Assembly (NCBI GenBank): GCA_043228905.1
Contig: JBHGNT010000013.1
Location: forward strand, 18,290,001 to 18,354,000
Length of the DNA: 64,000 nt
Reading direction: 5' to 3'
From: Azolla caroliniana
Lineage: Eukaryota > Polypodiophyta
The translations under genes were made by a program, and so were the position numbers. Numbering within the stretch: the stretch's first letter is position 1; every line of letters starts with the position of its first letter. Of the stretch, positions 20,868-31,228 are shown piece by piece. The notes under the pieces are model-generated. The model saw only the letters and a list, made by a program, of their open reading frames with translations, did not search any database and was not told the DNA's origin.

Positions 20868-21165
20868 AATGTTGTAAAAACCTAAAAGTTCTTACATCCA
20901 TAGAACCTAAAAGAATTTCAACACAGTTCTTACATCCATAGAACCTAAAAGAATTTCAACACAGGGGACAACTTGTGTATGTACGTGTATGTGTACGTGT
21001 ATTGTGATGACAAGTCATATTGACATAAGGTATATGTAGAAAATGGCTCCCACACATTTAGGGACATGCACATACACTCCCTCCCCTGCCACCATCACTA
21101 CTACTAAGATGGGGGGAATATTCTCCTCTCGTCGAACCAGCAGGGACACAGAAGTGGGTGACAAT
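20868..21165 (+). repeat. Inverted-duplicated 5' flank of GTPase gene 1 (left copy)
   Basis: This stretch recurs in inverted orientation at 27778-28020. Shared landmarks include TAGAAAATGGCTCC, ACACATTTAGGGACATGCAC, AAGATGGGGGGAATATTCTC and a GGACACAGAA...GGGTGACAAT end. It also holds a perfect 38-bp tandem duplication (20888-20925, 20926-20963) that the right copy lacks. It lies 190 bases upstream of the GTPase start codon and so is likely promoter DNA. Confidence 0.8.
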
Positions 21166-21354
21166 GCAGAATTTTGACAGCTCCCATTTTCGACATCTCA
21201 AAGTCGCTTTGGACATGGAGGGGGTTTCTGATTTTAAAGCAAGTCCTACATTGCCAAAAACAGGGATTGGGTGTTAAATATTAAGTACTAACTAACTAAT
21301 ATACAGCAGCAGCTTCATTAGTTAGTATTTGGTCCAAAAGCAAAAGAATTAAAC

Positions 21355-24041
21355 ATGAAGTGGTGTTGCTGTCTAAGCGTCAAACCTGAAGAATCAAAAC
21401 CGGCAGATCAACAAACAAGAGAACGATCAGCAGACCCAAAACCGGCAGATCAACATACAAGGGAAGGATCAACAGGCCCAAAACCGGCAGATCAAGATAC
21501 AAGGAAAGGATCAACAGACCCAAAACCAGGAGATGAACATACAAGAGAACGATCAGCAGACCCAAAACCGGCAGATCAAGATACAAGGGAAGGATCAACA
21601 GACCCAAAACCGGTAGATCAATATCCAAGAGAACGATCAGCAGACCCAAAAACGGCAGATCAACATACAAAGGAAGGATCAACAGCCCCAAAACAGGCAG
21701 ATCAATATACAAAGATAGGATCGACAGACCAATATACACGTAGGGAACAATTGAAGATTATATACAACAAACACTTCCGATCAGCAGATCTGTATAGGAC
21801 CGTTCGCATCCTGGTAGTGGGACGTTCGGGCAGTGGCAAGACCACCCTCATTCGCTTGATCGTTGGCAAGGAGGGGCCCTGCAATCTTGGGGATAAAGCT
21901 GTGGCTGGTGTCCAGGACATCCGCAAAGAATGGCGGTGCCTGCAGGACGAGGGCCTCCCAGAGCTTGTCATCCATGACAGCAATGGCATGGACGTGCGTG
22001 GTGAAGAGAATCTCCAAACCGTGAAACAGTTCATCGAGGAGCGGCAGAAGAGAAATGAGGAGTCGGAACGGATCAACCTCATATGGTATGTGTTCAACGC
22101 ATCCGACAACAGATTCGCGGATGATTGCAATCTCATGCAGATCGTCGCGGACAGTGCCATTCCAATGCTTCTCATCATGACATACAACGATATCCCTCAA
22201 TTGGTGGATCAACACGTTACGGATGACAATGTGAATCGGCTTCTAAAAGACATCAAAAATAAGAGCAACAGGGACAAAATAAAGGCTCAAATGGTGAGGA
22301 TCGGCAACAGTGTGAAATTGAACAAAAACACAAATGAAATCACTGGTCTGGAAGACGAGAAAGGGCTGAAGGAGATCTCGAAGAAGTCCATGAACCTTCT
22401 GGACGACAAATTGAAGTACACTTGGATTGTAGCACAGGTAGTGGATCTAGAGGCGAAGATGGATGCGAGCATCACACTGATCCTGGAGTCTGCCAAGTCT
22501 GCACTACACATCCCAAACCTTCTGGAGGATGATCAGGAGCTGGAACCCATACTGTACATCATACATAGCAATGTATGTAGCATTTGGAGGGTGCCTGAAT
22601 ACCTTAGCTCCTGTCTCTTTTATGAACTGCTACTTGTCGAACGCAATCACGGAATCAAGGTGACACAGAGAGAGAACACGGCCTTCCTGATTCACATGCT
22701 GGGAATCCTCATTACAGCCAGGGTAAATCACGAGCTCACAAAAAGGCTAAGCCCTGAAGATGAAGAGAAGGCACACAAGGCAAGCAAGGTGGTGATTACC
22801 TACGAGTTACAGCTCCTGTTGGCCATCCTCTTCATCAAGTCCCGGCAAACGAGAGAGAATCGAAATCTCTACAGCTGGGACACCTCGGCGACTTGGGAAC
22901 ATTACCGAGACTTGTGTGCCGAGTTTATGGATCGGTCCGAGGACCACATGCCCGAGTCGGGATTGAACCTGATTAATGTGTTACAGAAATGGACGACCTC
23001 GCCCGAGACAATCGCGGACCTCATCAGTGACTTCGCGTTCGAGAACTACAAGCTCTACCTGTTGGACAGACCCTCTAGTCTGAAGTCTCTTTTCGGAAGG
23101 ACGAATGAGAATGAGACGAATCCGAGATTACATGAAAAAGTTGATGAGGAGGTACGCCCACCTATATATATTTAACTTTCAATTCAATGTCTCCTTGTAC
23201 ATCTAAGTTTGTCTCGTAAATATTCATCCCTATGATATATATATATATATATACATATGTATATCATGTATGCCAAAGTTGTATGCCTGTTGTTTTCCTT
23301 GTTCAAGCACACTTATTGGTCGACTCCAAATGTTTCATTTACAACCAATTATGTAAGTTTATTTGACTAAGTATACATAGAAACATGATGAAAACAAAAT
23401 TTGACTCCCTAGATTCGGTGAATTTGTCTACCCAATGACACTTACTTTCTTAACCTTACTTATAATAATTTACATCATGACTACTAAATCTTCCGTCTTG
23501 TAAATTAGGGTGCTCGTCACACCAAAGGAAAGAATGTACTCATCGAACAACATATTGAACCGAAGACAACAATATTGTTTGATCATATGCGTAAGTTATT
23601 GTGCTTAATATTGGTTTTATTTCTATAAAGTGCTTACACACATTTGCTTGTGTTTGTTTTATTTCTCAACATCCAAATTTAATTCAGCCCATAACATATA
23701 AATAGATTCCTACTCGGTTTTTTGTGGAAAGTATAATTTGGATTAATCTACATGTACTAACCTAATGTGTGCAAATAGCACCCTTATATAAGCTTCTACG
23801 TAAAATAAATATATCATTCACATGATACTTGTTTTTTATTTATGTTGTAGTGACTAATAAATGGATTCTACCGAATCAAAATATGGATGACCACGAACTA
23901 AGAGATCTTAAAATATCGTCTCAAGCTATCAAAACCTATCAAGGCATTGCGCTCACTGATCTTTACAACAAAATTTTGAATAAATGGAAAGAATATTCTC
24001 CTCGGCTTTCTCAGAGCATAGATTATATATTGCTCCCCTAA
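21355..24041 (+). CDS. GTPase gene 1: P-loop GTPase-like protein, join(21355..23151,23509..23590,23851..24041), 689 aa
   Basis: A predicted nucleotide-binding protein of unknown function. The N terminus MKWCCCLS is rich in cysteine, a possible palmitoylation site. Eight 14-residue repeats follow at residues 15-126. The G domain has a P-loop GRSGSGKT (156-163), a DSNG (208-211, the DxxG switch II motif) and MTYND (275-279) where NKxD is usual. A conserved TWIVAQVVD block and an IWRVP block follow, then a helical C-terminal half with a hydrophobic YELQLLLAILFIK segment. Both introns have canonical borders (GAG|GTACGC...TTAG|GG and GC|GTAAGT...TTGTAG|TG), and joining them keeps one frame to the TAA. 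It resembles AIG1/septin-like P-loop GTPases only generally. A broken paralog lies at 39386-46505. Exon 2 and the exact start await transcript evidence. Confidence 0.8.
21397..21732 (+). repeat. Eight coding 42-bp tandem repeats in GTPase gene 1
   Basis: Each unit encodes a variant of KPADQxTRExSxDP, giving a charged, proline-containing and probably disordered N-terminal tail. Alternate units favour ERSADP or EGSTDP, which suggests expansion by duplication of a two-unit block. The reverse strand is also open across the array, a by-product of the repeat composition. Confidence 0.92.
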
Positions 24042-24401
24042 TATTAAACCTTTTTTTTCCCAAACATTGTTCAACTTTATATGTTTGAATTGTTACTTTG
24101 CATTGTTGATTTTATGTAATGATTTTACAACCCCAGTATTCAAAACCTTTATATTATAATAAGACTTTAGAATGAAAGCAAAGTGTGATAAATTCCATTA
24201 GCAAGATCCCGAGTGCTTGGTACTGATGGAAAGATACCATGCACGGGGATGGCCTGGATTCCCCTAAACCATTCTGCCTCAATGCTTATATTTGGTTAAC
24301 ACATTAGCAACCATTGTTCATCTTGTTCTTGCTCTTACAAACCCATTCAACACTATTTCTTGTCTTCTATTGATGGGAACATAATGTTCTTTGGTATTAA
24401 T

Positions 24402-24555
24402 ATTTTATTGTGGATGTTTGAACTCGGTCTCCTTTTCCCGACAATAGACTTTATGTATTATGTAAATCATTTACTCTTTTATCATCATTGATATTTATTG
24501 TGGATCTTTGGACTTGGTCTCCTTTTCCCTACGACACACTTTATGTATTATATCC
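24402..24555. repeat. Diverged tandem duplication, about 95-bp period
   Basis: A stretch with TTATTGTGGAT, CTTGGTCTCC or CTCGGTCTCC, TTTTCCC and ACTTTATGTATTAT occurs at 24402-24463 and again at 24497-24555. It lies in the 3' intergenic region of GTPase gene 1, where I recognise nothing else between 24042 and 25030. Confidence 0.7.
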
Positions 24556-25029
24556 TTGTTCTTATGCTATTTACAACTTCTCGCGTAAACCGTCTCAAGT
24601 TTAAATCATATTGTAACATTATGGTGAAAGTTTATGACTTCAAATCATTTAGTAACATTTGCATTTAAAGGGCTCCAATTTGAATCATACTCTAGACTAT
24701 GTTGCATTGCTCCTTACCCTAATGTTTCGTAACACTATAGTTTAATGAAATTATTCTTGTCGAATCGTGTGCTTCATTCATCTCTTGATCCAAAACTAGC
24801 CTCTTCAGCTTCAACACCCAAACGCAACAATTATCTAAGGCACATCCACACCAACATTACAAAAATACATCTTTTAGTTGTGTTTCAATTCAATGCATTT
24901 ATATAATATATCGTGCAAATTTGTTCCATATAAAGTGGGAATGGTTTATAAGGATTCCATATCCTTCAATCTTGGTAAATGATCTAGAAATAGCCAAAGT
25001 TATATCTTTGGAGGTTATGTAGACACTCA

Positions 25030-25473
25030 TTTCGACATATGTTACATAACTCTATGGAAACATAGGAGAACAACATTGTGAACAATAAGCTCTTCGAATA
25101 TACTTCTTGTGCTTTTTCCAACTTGCCACACTTTGCATACAAGTCAAACAATGCAAGGCCAAGCACAATATTCTTTTCCAATAATCCTCTCTTCCGAACT
25201 TCCAGATGTATCTCTTTCTCCATCTCGAGGCCTTTCAGGTTTCCACAAGCTTTCAAGATGGAAACAAAACTTATTGCATTAGGAACTATTCGCTCATCAC
25301 ACATTTGCTTGAAACATTTCACGCCTTCATCCCCAAATCCATGTTTGGCATATCTAGCAATCAAGGAAGTCCAAGCCACAACATTTCGCACCGAAAGCTC
25401 TTCGAACACTTCTTATGCCTTCTCAAGCATTCCAAACTTGCAATACATTTTCAAAGACAAGACTACCGTTTGA
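25030..25473 (-). pseudogene. Pentatricopeptide repeat (PPR) protein fragment
   Basis: The minus strand encodes about three PPR motifs of the PLS type: MYCKFGMLEKA, then VFEELSVRNVVAWTSLIARY, VKCFKQM...PNAISFVSILKACG and LFDLYAKCGKLEKAQEVY. PPR proteins bind organelle RNA. An in-frame TAA follows GMLEKA, both termini are missing, and the neighbouring GTPase fragment begins directly at its 5' end. It is a truncated pseudogene moved here by duplication or transposition. Confidence 0.85.
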
Positions 25474-25479
25474 CCATTC

Positions 25480-25805
25480 GTGTAAGTTATTTTCTTAATA
25501 TTGGTTTTATTTCTATAAAGTGCTTACACACATTTGCCTATTTGTTTCATTGCTCAACATCCAAATTTGATCTTCCCCATTACATGTGAATAGTTTTCTA
25601 TTTCGTTAATTGTAGAAAGTATAATTTGGATTAATCTATATACTAAGCTTCTACATAAAATATATAATTCACATGATACTTTTTATTTATGTTGTAGTGA
25701 ATAATAAATGGATCCTATAGAATCAAAAGATGGATGATCACAAATTAAGAGATGTTAAAATATTGTTGGAAGCTATAGAAACCTATCAAAGCATTACGTC
25801 TAACC
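25480..25805 (+). pseudogene. Duplicated GTPase intron 2/exon 3 fragment
   Basis: A direct copy of 23591-23960. It starts at the GTAAGTTATT splice donor of intron 2, runs through the intron and the TTATGTTGTAG acceptor, and continues into exon 3 (NKWIL, then TAG, MDDHKLRD, ETYQSI). About 60 bases of the intron are missing. The in-frame TAG and the lack of exons 1 and 2 make it a pseudogene piece. It shows that the GTPase locus was tandemly duplicated. Confidence 0.88.
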
Positions 25806-27777
25806 TATATTTGCAAGTGGTGATGAGTAAGGATTCGAGATCAAGTAGCAAAAAAAAAACTATGATGATGTTTTGTAGAGATTAATATTAAACCCGAAAC
25901 CTTTTAGATTAGAATAGATAACCTTTACTAGTTCACCTCAAGACAAATGTAGCTTCTCGTCTAGTTTATCAATATACTCAAGCCTAAATATATCTTACCC
26001 AGCTACCAGCAGAGGACATTCTCCTAGTCGATCTAACTAGGAAATCTTGTTACTCTATTTACCTCTTTTCTAAATACATTCTGTCCTACTCATCGATGAT
26101 TTCCCACATTGATATCTCATCAGCCCATACGGCCTAGTTGCACAATAGTTCTTCCTCCTTGGGGGTGAAACCATAAAATGTACACTGTACGAATACATGT
26201 GGGGAAAAGTGATAATGTGGGATGTGTAAGTGAAAGAGACTGAGTATTTATAGTATACATTGCTCTTGTTCACATATTAAATGTGCTATTTGATTTATGG
26301 TAGCGGGGATATTCCTTTTTTGTCAACTAACTTGTTATTTAATATCACTCAAGTCCCTAGATTTAAGCTAAACCCAAATTGTACATAAAAAGTCAATGGA
26401 ACATACTCAAGACCATAGATTGACACATGCGTGATATTTGTAATATTCGAGAATACAAAATGGCCCAAAGAATATTATAAAACCATTTGTTTTAAGTTTA
26501 AATAATAAAAACTATTTAATTCACTAAAACATTAATTAAAGCACTAATAGTTATCTAATTAGGGTTTCATCCAAAAGTAGGGCTTCAACAAAACCAAGTT
26601 GAGAATAGGAAATATGGTTAAAATTAGGGTTTTCAACCAAATCCCTAATTGTAGGCCAAGAATAGGATGGGGGGGAGGCAAGGGTGTAATCATCATGCAC
26701 AGGAGCAAGGTGAAGCTTCTTTGTTGGCTGTTGGCTTGCCTACTAGCAGATTTAAAACAAATCGATTTTTTTAAAAAGAAAAGAAAAGAAAAGGAATACT
26801 TGAACATGTATTCGTATTCGTATTTGCATTCATTTGCTTTCATGGGGGAGGGCCCACTAATGCTAATATGTCAATCTATGCTCAAGACTAAATACATCTT
26901 AACCAACTACCAACAAAGAACCTTATTCAAGTCGAACTAGCTAGGCAATCAAATTATTCCACTTCCTTGTTTCCTAAATACATTCTGTCCAACTCATCTA
27001 TGGTTCCCGACATTGACATCTCATCGACCCATATGTCTTGCTTGCACAATAGTTATTCATCCTTTTGGATGCTATCACAAAATGTGCACTCTAAGAATAG
27101 AAGTGGGGATTTATTACCAAGAGATTTATCGACACTTCCCCGCATAAAAATGACACTAGATTTTTGTGGGCTAGCCTTTGACATTTTTGTGGGCTATCCT
27201 TGCAATGTTTAGTATTGTCTTCTTATTACAAATGGCACCATATATATGTCCCTTTATGCATTAATGGATCCAATCTCTAAGACATTGCACACTTGGATTG
27301 AAAAAGGAAAATCAATGAAGTTGACTCTAAGAATGAGTTGCTAGTTCGATATAACCATGTAATTTTGGATTCTCTTGAATTTGTTTTTCTTTGGATCTCA
27401 AATATTTAGTTTAAGCCTCGAGAATGTTTTGTCATGGAGGTTTAAACATCGGGTCATTTGAAATAGGTAATATGTCGCATTCTCTTTTTCATATCTTAGT
27501 GAGATGTTAAAAAATGCCTTATTTAAGCAGAATTTCGAAAAGGCACGACACATGCGTGTGTGGTTTATGAAAACATAGTGAAAAATAGAACTAACTAATA
27601 TCACATCAACAAAATCATCCGACGTATATTCTATCTACCATGTTTTTGTCCAAATCTTAGACAAGGGTATATTCGTCAATGCAAGTATAATAGTAACACG
27701 AGTCAATGTGCATATTCTAAAATGCATACCCCACTAAATAAGTGACTTCTTCTAATTATGTGTGTGTACATATATTG
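25806..27777. other. AT-rich intergenic region with a diverged direct repeat
   Basis: The segment around 25965-26215 recurs at 26875-27115 in the same orientation. Shared landmarks are ACTCAAG..TAAATA, TTTCTAAATACATTCTGTCC, GACATTGACATCTCATC-like and TTGCACAATAGTT. No coding sequence is convincing. Confidence 0.6.
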
Positions 27778-28020
27778 TCACCCATTTCTGTGTCCTTGCT
27801 GGTTCTACGAGAGGAGAATATTCCCCCCATCTTAGTAGTGGAGGTGGCAAGGGAGGGAGGGTATGTGCATGTCCCTAAATGTGTAGGAGCCATTTTCTAA
27901 AATATATGATGTTCATATGACTTGTCATGACAACACAATACACGTACAACTAAATTGTCCTCCTATCTTGAATTTTAGTTAGGTTCTGTGGACAATAACA
28001 ACTTTCGGGCTTTACATCCT
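27778..28020 (-). repeat. Inverted-duplicated GTPase 5' flank (right copy)
   Basis: A reverse-complement partner of 20868-21165 with roughly 85 percent identity by eye over about 200 bases. No GTPase coding sequence follows it on the minus strand: similarity stops at the GGGTGACAAT motif. Confidence 0.8.
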
Positions 28021-28059
28021 ACGTACGCTCGATCTAATGTGGTACATGTGAAGCAAGGG

Positions 28060-29737
28060 GGATGAATATATAGTGGATCCTGCTACAATAATTGACATAT
28101 TATATGTTCACTACTTTAAGGACTTGATTGGCCCACAAGTGTTAATGACAAATGAGGTGAGTAGAGCATGCTCTGAGTTTTATGATGTGGCTGGATGTAT
28201 TCTGCATGACCTCATTAGTCATGAATTGGATGCGAATTTCACTGAGGATGAGATGGACACGGTTTTTGAGGCATCTTCCCAGTGATAAGAGCCTTGGTTG
28301 GAATGGCTTCACAAATGAACTTTTTAAGTGATATTCGAACATTCTAAAGGGGCCCTTAACGTTGTCGTTTCAACATTCTTGGGATTTTTTTTGGTTGTCT
28401 GCCTCAACCTTAGAACGTTGGTCTAATTAAATTAGTTCTGAAGGTGGCATCTCTCGAGTCAATTACAAAAGTATTTACCGAAGTTGCCAAATATGGTTTT
28501 ATTGAATGTAGGAATATATTGCATAATGTGTTTTCATGTTCTATTATCGGCTTAGGATAACACGGTGTCGAATTTTCGGTCCTTTGGTGATTCGACTCAA
28601 GGTCTTGTGGTCGGGGATAAAGCGGGGTTTGCTTTGCTTTGAACTGGTTCGATGATTTCGAACTACAGACTTAAACGGGGATCGAAACTGAGACTGTGCG
28701 ATTGTGGAGGTGACAGGCCGGCTACAACCGATTGTACACACATGATATGTAGATGTGTACTCAACACAAATGAAAGACAACACAATACTCAGATATTGCC
28801 ATCACAAGATCTGTTCATTAAGGATCCCAATTAGCCCATTATTGTTTCCTATTGTTACTCATTCCTTGTTAGTGATGCTGTCAAGGCTTACAACAAATGG
28901 TGACATTGGGGGCCTACACCTTTGGTAACTAGCAGCACAAGCTTTGGCAGATGATTATTTCATGTTTCTACAAGTCTCATGTTAAGAGAATCTTGAGAAG
29001 GGGATGATTATGCAGAACCAATTTACATTCGCTTCCGGATTACATATTAATTGGAGGAAGTCTAGTCTCATATCATGTACTAAAAAGGATTTGGAATGTT
29101 TAGGATGGCAAGGGTCCGTGGTGAAGAAAGACTCTATTTTTCTACACTTGGGTATCCATTGTGAATGAATGTTACAAATGGTCAATTGATTGAATGGATG
29201 TCTAGTAATTTTAGGGATATTAAGTTCATATATTGGAAGTTACAATCTTGCCCATTTCATGTATGCTTGAAGGTTGCACAATGTATTATGGAACCCATGA
29301 TATTATATTACTTATCGTTTTTGCCATCATGGACAAAGAAGGCTTTGCATTTTGTTTTACAACCTCTTCGATATTTGTTGTCACAGAAGACGAGGGATAA
29401 GATGGGAGTCACATGGGTTGTGTGGAATCATCTAGCAACAACCCATGAGCGCTTGGGGGTAGCTAGCATATTGGACTTATCTATGCATATGATGGCTTGT
29501 AGCTTTTCATTATTACAAGATATGTGTTCAAACTCACATCCATGGATATCTATTGCTCAATATTTAATTGAGAACAAGGGTTTAGCACATGGGAATACAA
29601 CGATTAAGGATTCATGGTGGCAATCACTAAATGGCTATATTTCATTTATGATTCCAAGCTCTTCATGTGTTCAACAGTTCAATGGTTATCTCATGGCAAG
29701 AAGCTCTCTTATTATGTGCATGGAGACCATCACCTAG
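28060..29737 (+). pseudogene. LINE-2: plus-strand L1-type LINE RT remnant
   Basis: Broken frames carry LINE reverse transcriptase motifs in order. TIIDILYVHYFKDLIGP and GWNGFTNELFK (28073-28330) come first, then YGFIECRNILHNV (near 28495-28530). THSLLVML-like and ALADD (near 28860-28960) follow, with ADD as the catalytic box, then ASGLHINWRKSSL. The last 190 codons (29165-29737) are the RT thumb/connection region, with KVAQCIMEPMILYYLSFLPSW. The block around THSLLVML matches LINE-1 at the left edge of the window, so both belong to one family. A foreign 280-bp stretch replaces the palm region. Confidence 0.8.
28560..28840. other. Unidentified insertion/replacement inside LINE-2
   Basis: Sequence beginning TGTCGAATTTTCGG interrupts the LINE frame and replaces the DLEKAYD and QGCPLSP segments. 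It is richer in GC than the LINE around it. No repeat partner, inverted ends or clear target duplication were found in the window. Confidence 0.4.
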
Positions 29738-29837
29738 TAGAGAGCGTTGTATAATTCTCTACCTATGGACTGACTCAGAGTCTATCGAGAGAATACAAGA
29801 CTGACAGATTTCCTCCCACAGGAGTGAAGGGGGAGTT
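29738..29837 (+). other. Remnant of copia 3' end with polypurine tract
   Basis: About 100 bases precede an LTR and end in GAAGGGGGAGTT (29826-29837), identical in form to the polypurine tract of family A. Only this tail of the element's interior survives next to LINE-2. Confidence 0.6.
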
Positions 29838-30389
29838 TGTTGGGATATGTCCCTCCAGTGGGAGGAAGATCTGGCCGTCTGGAAAGCCGATAGTCAAGGA
29901 GCCGAGTTGACGAGAAACCGGAATCGTGTAAATAGCCAACTCGGGAGACTATGCTCATAAATAGGCTAAGTGTGCGCCCCATGAGGGCTACGTATTTAAA
30001 TAGCCAGAAAAGTTGTGTAAGTATATATGCAACTAGGAAAAACTTTAACTAGGTGATGAACATAGTTAAAAGTGTGTACTGGAGTTGTAATGCACGAGAG
30101 AGAGAGTGAGAGAGAGAGTGTGTGTGAGCCGCGCCATAGTTGTGTGTGTAACAGCAGACGCGAAGAGCCCTGTGCGGCTGATGCACTCGACAAAGTGTTG
30201 TATTCCTCTCGGTGTTGTATATCCACTATTTTGTATAGTGAAGTTTCTGTCCCCATGGTTTTCCCCATTTTAGGGTTTCCACGTAAATCTCTGTGCACCA
30301 TTCATCTTGTCTTTTCTGGCATTTTTTGTAAACCGTATTTCAGTGTGTAGTTCGTCTATTGTGATCTATTCCACATCGATTTCTTGACA
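29838..30389 (+). repeat. Orphan copia 3' LTR
   Basis: A 552-bp LTR-like sequence with TGTTGGGATATG...TTCTTGACA ends. It has an upstream polypurine tract, a GAGAGAG tract, and a GGGTTTCCACGTAAATC block that parallels the R-U5 block of E1 and E4. The matching 5' LTR is absent, so the element was truncated on its left side. Confidence 0.75.
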
Positions 30390-31228
30390 GTTACAAGTAT
30401 TTATACATGTTTGTGGGCTCTACATTTAGTTCCATGCATCGACCCATTTTCATGCAGAAGCTTTTGGAGCTTTCTAGAAGCTTCTAAAAACTCCTAGAAC
30501 TTGGAATAGATAATTTACTAATAATCTACTAAGATATGGATAACAAGACCATGTATTTGGATGTGTTGTTTAAAACATAACACTTGATTAGATACAAGAG
30601 GTGAAGAGCTCGAATCTTGACATGACTATTGTCACATCCGTGACATAAACACCAATAACTTGGCAATAAATAGCATTGTGATAAAACTTGTCAAATTTTA
30701 GAAATATCACTCAAAATAGCAATTCGATATTGTATGAAATGATGAGTATTATCTTCCATTTGAACAATATAGGAAACACAATTGTCCATTGCTAGTCCAA
30801 GTCGCTTTAGAGCTAATCCCAAAGGCAAATTCCCAATCAAACTCTCGAAATGATGACTTTTGCTAGAAGTGGCAATTTAGATTGCCAACTACGTTTTAAG
30901 ATTTGCTAATGTCTGTGATCAAAGTTATATATTTTCTATTCTTGTTTGGCCTCAGATAATAGCCATCGAAGAGACTTAACAGAGCAATGATACAAAATAT
31001 TAGTAGTATATTATAAACATGACGTCTAATTCCGTAAACACCAATCAATTCATGGTTGGTCTTCTACTTGTAAAGGTAAAGGACCTTGTATCAATGAAAT
31101 ATTTTGTACTTGTTGTCATATAAACCCATAATTGGGCGTGATGTGGAATAATTGTCACAGTTCAATAAACTCTAAAATTCTTCAAGATGGAGCCTCAACT
31201 ATATCTCCCGCCTCGACCCCCAAACGAA
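30390..31228. other. Unassigned AT-rich region
   Basis: No convincing coding sequence or repeat. It should contain the lost 3' half and 3' LTR of element H if that element was once complete, but I could not match any LTR of H here. Confidence 0.5.

Noticed and set aside
21397-21732. CRISPR-like regular repeat array
   Set aside because: The units are adjacent coding repeats without spacers, in a plant nuclear gene.
21380-21739. 119-codon open frame on the minus strand across the GTPase repeats
   Set aside because: It is an artefact of the 42-bp repeat lacking stops on the reverse strand. The plus frame has the P-loop protein downstream.
20868-28020. Terminal inverted repeats of a large DNA transposon carrying the GTPase gene
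   Set aside because: The homology has ragged ends, no target duplication is visible, and no transposase lies inside. Duplication of a gene flank is simpler.
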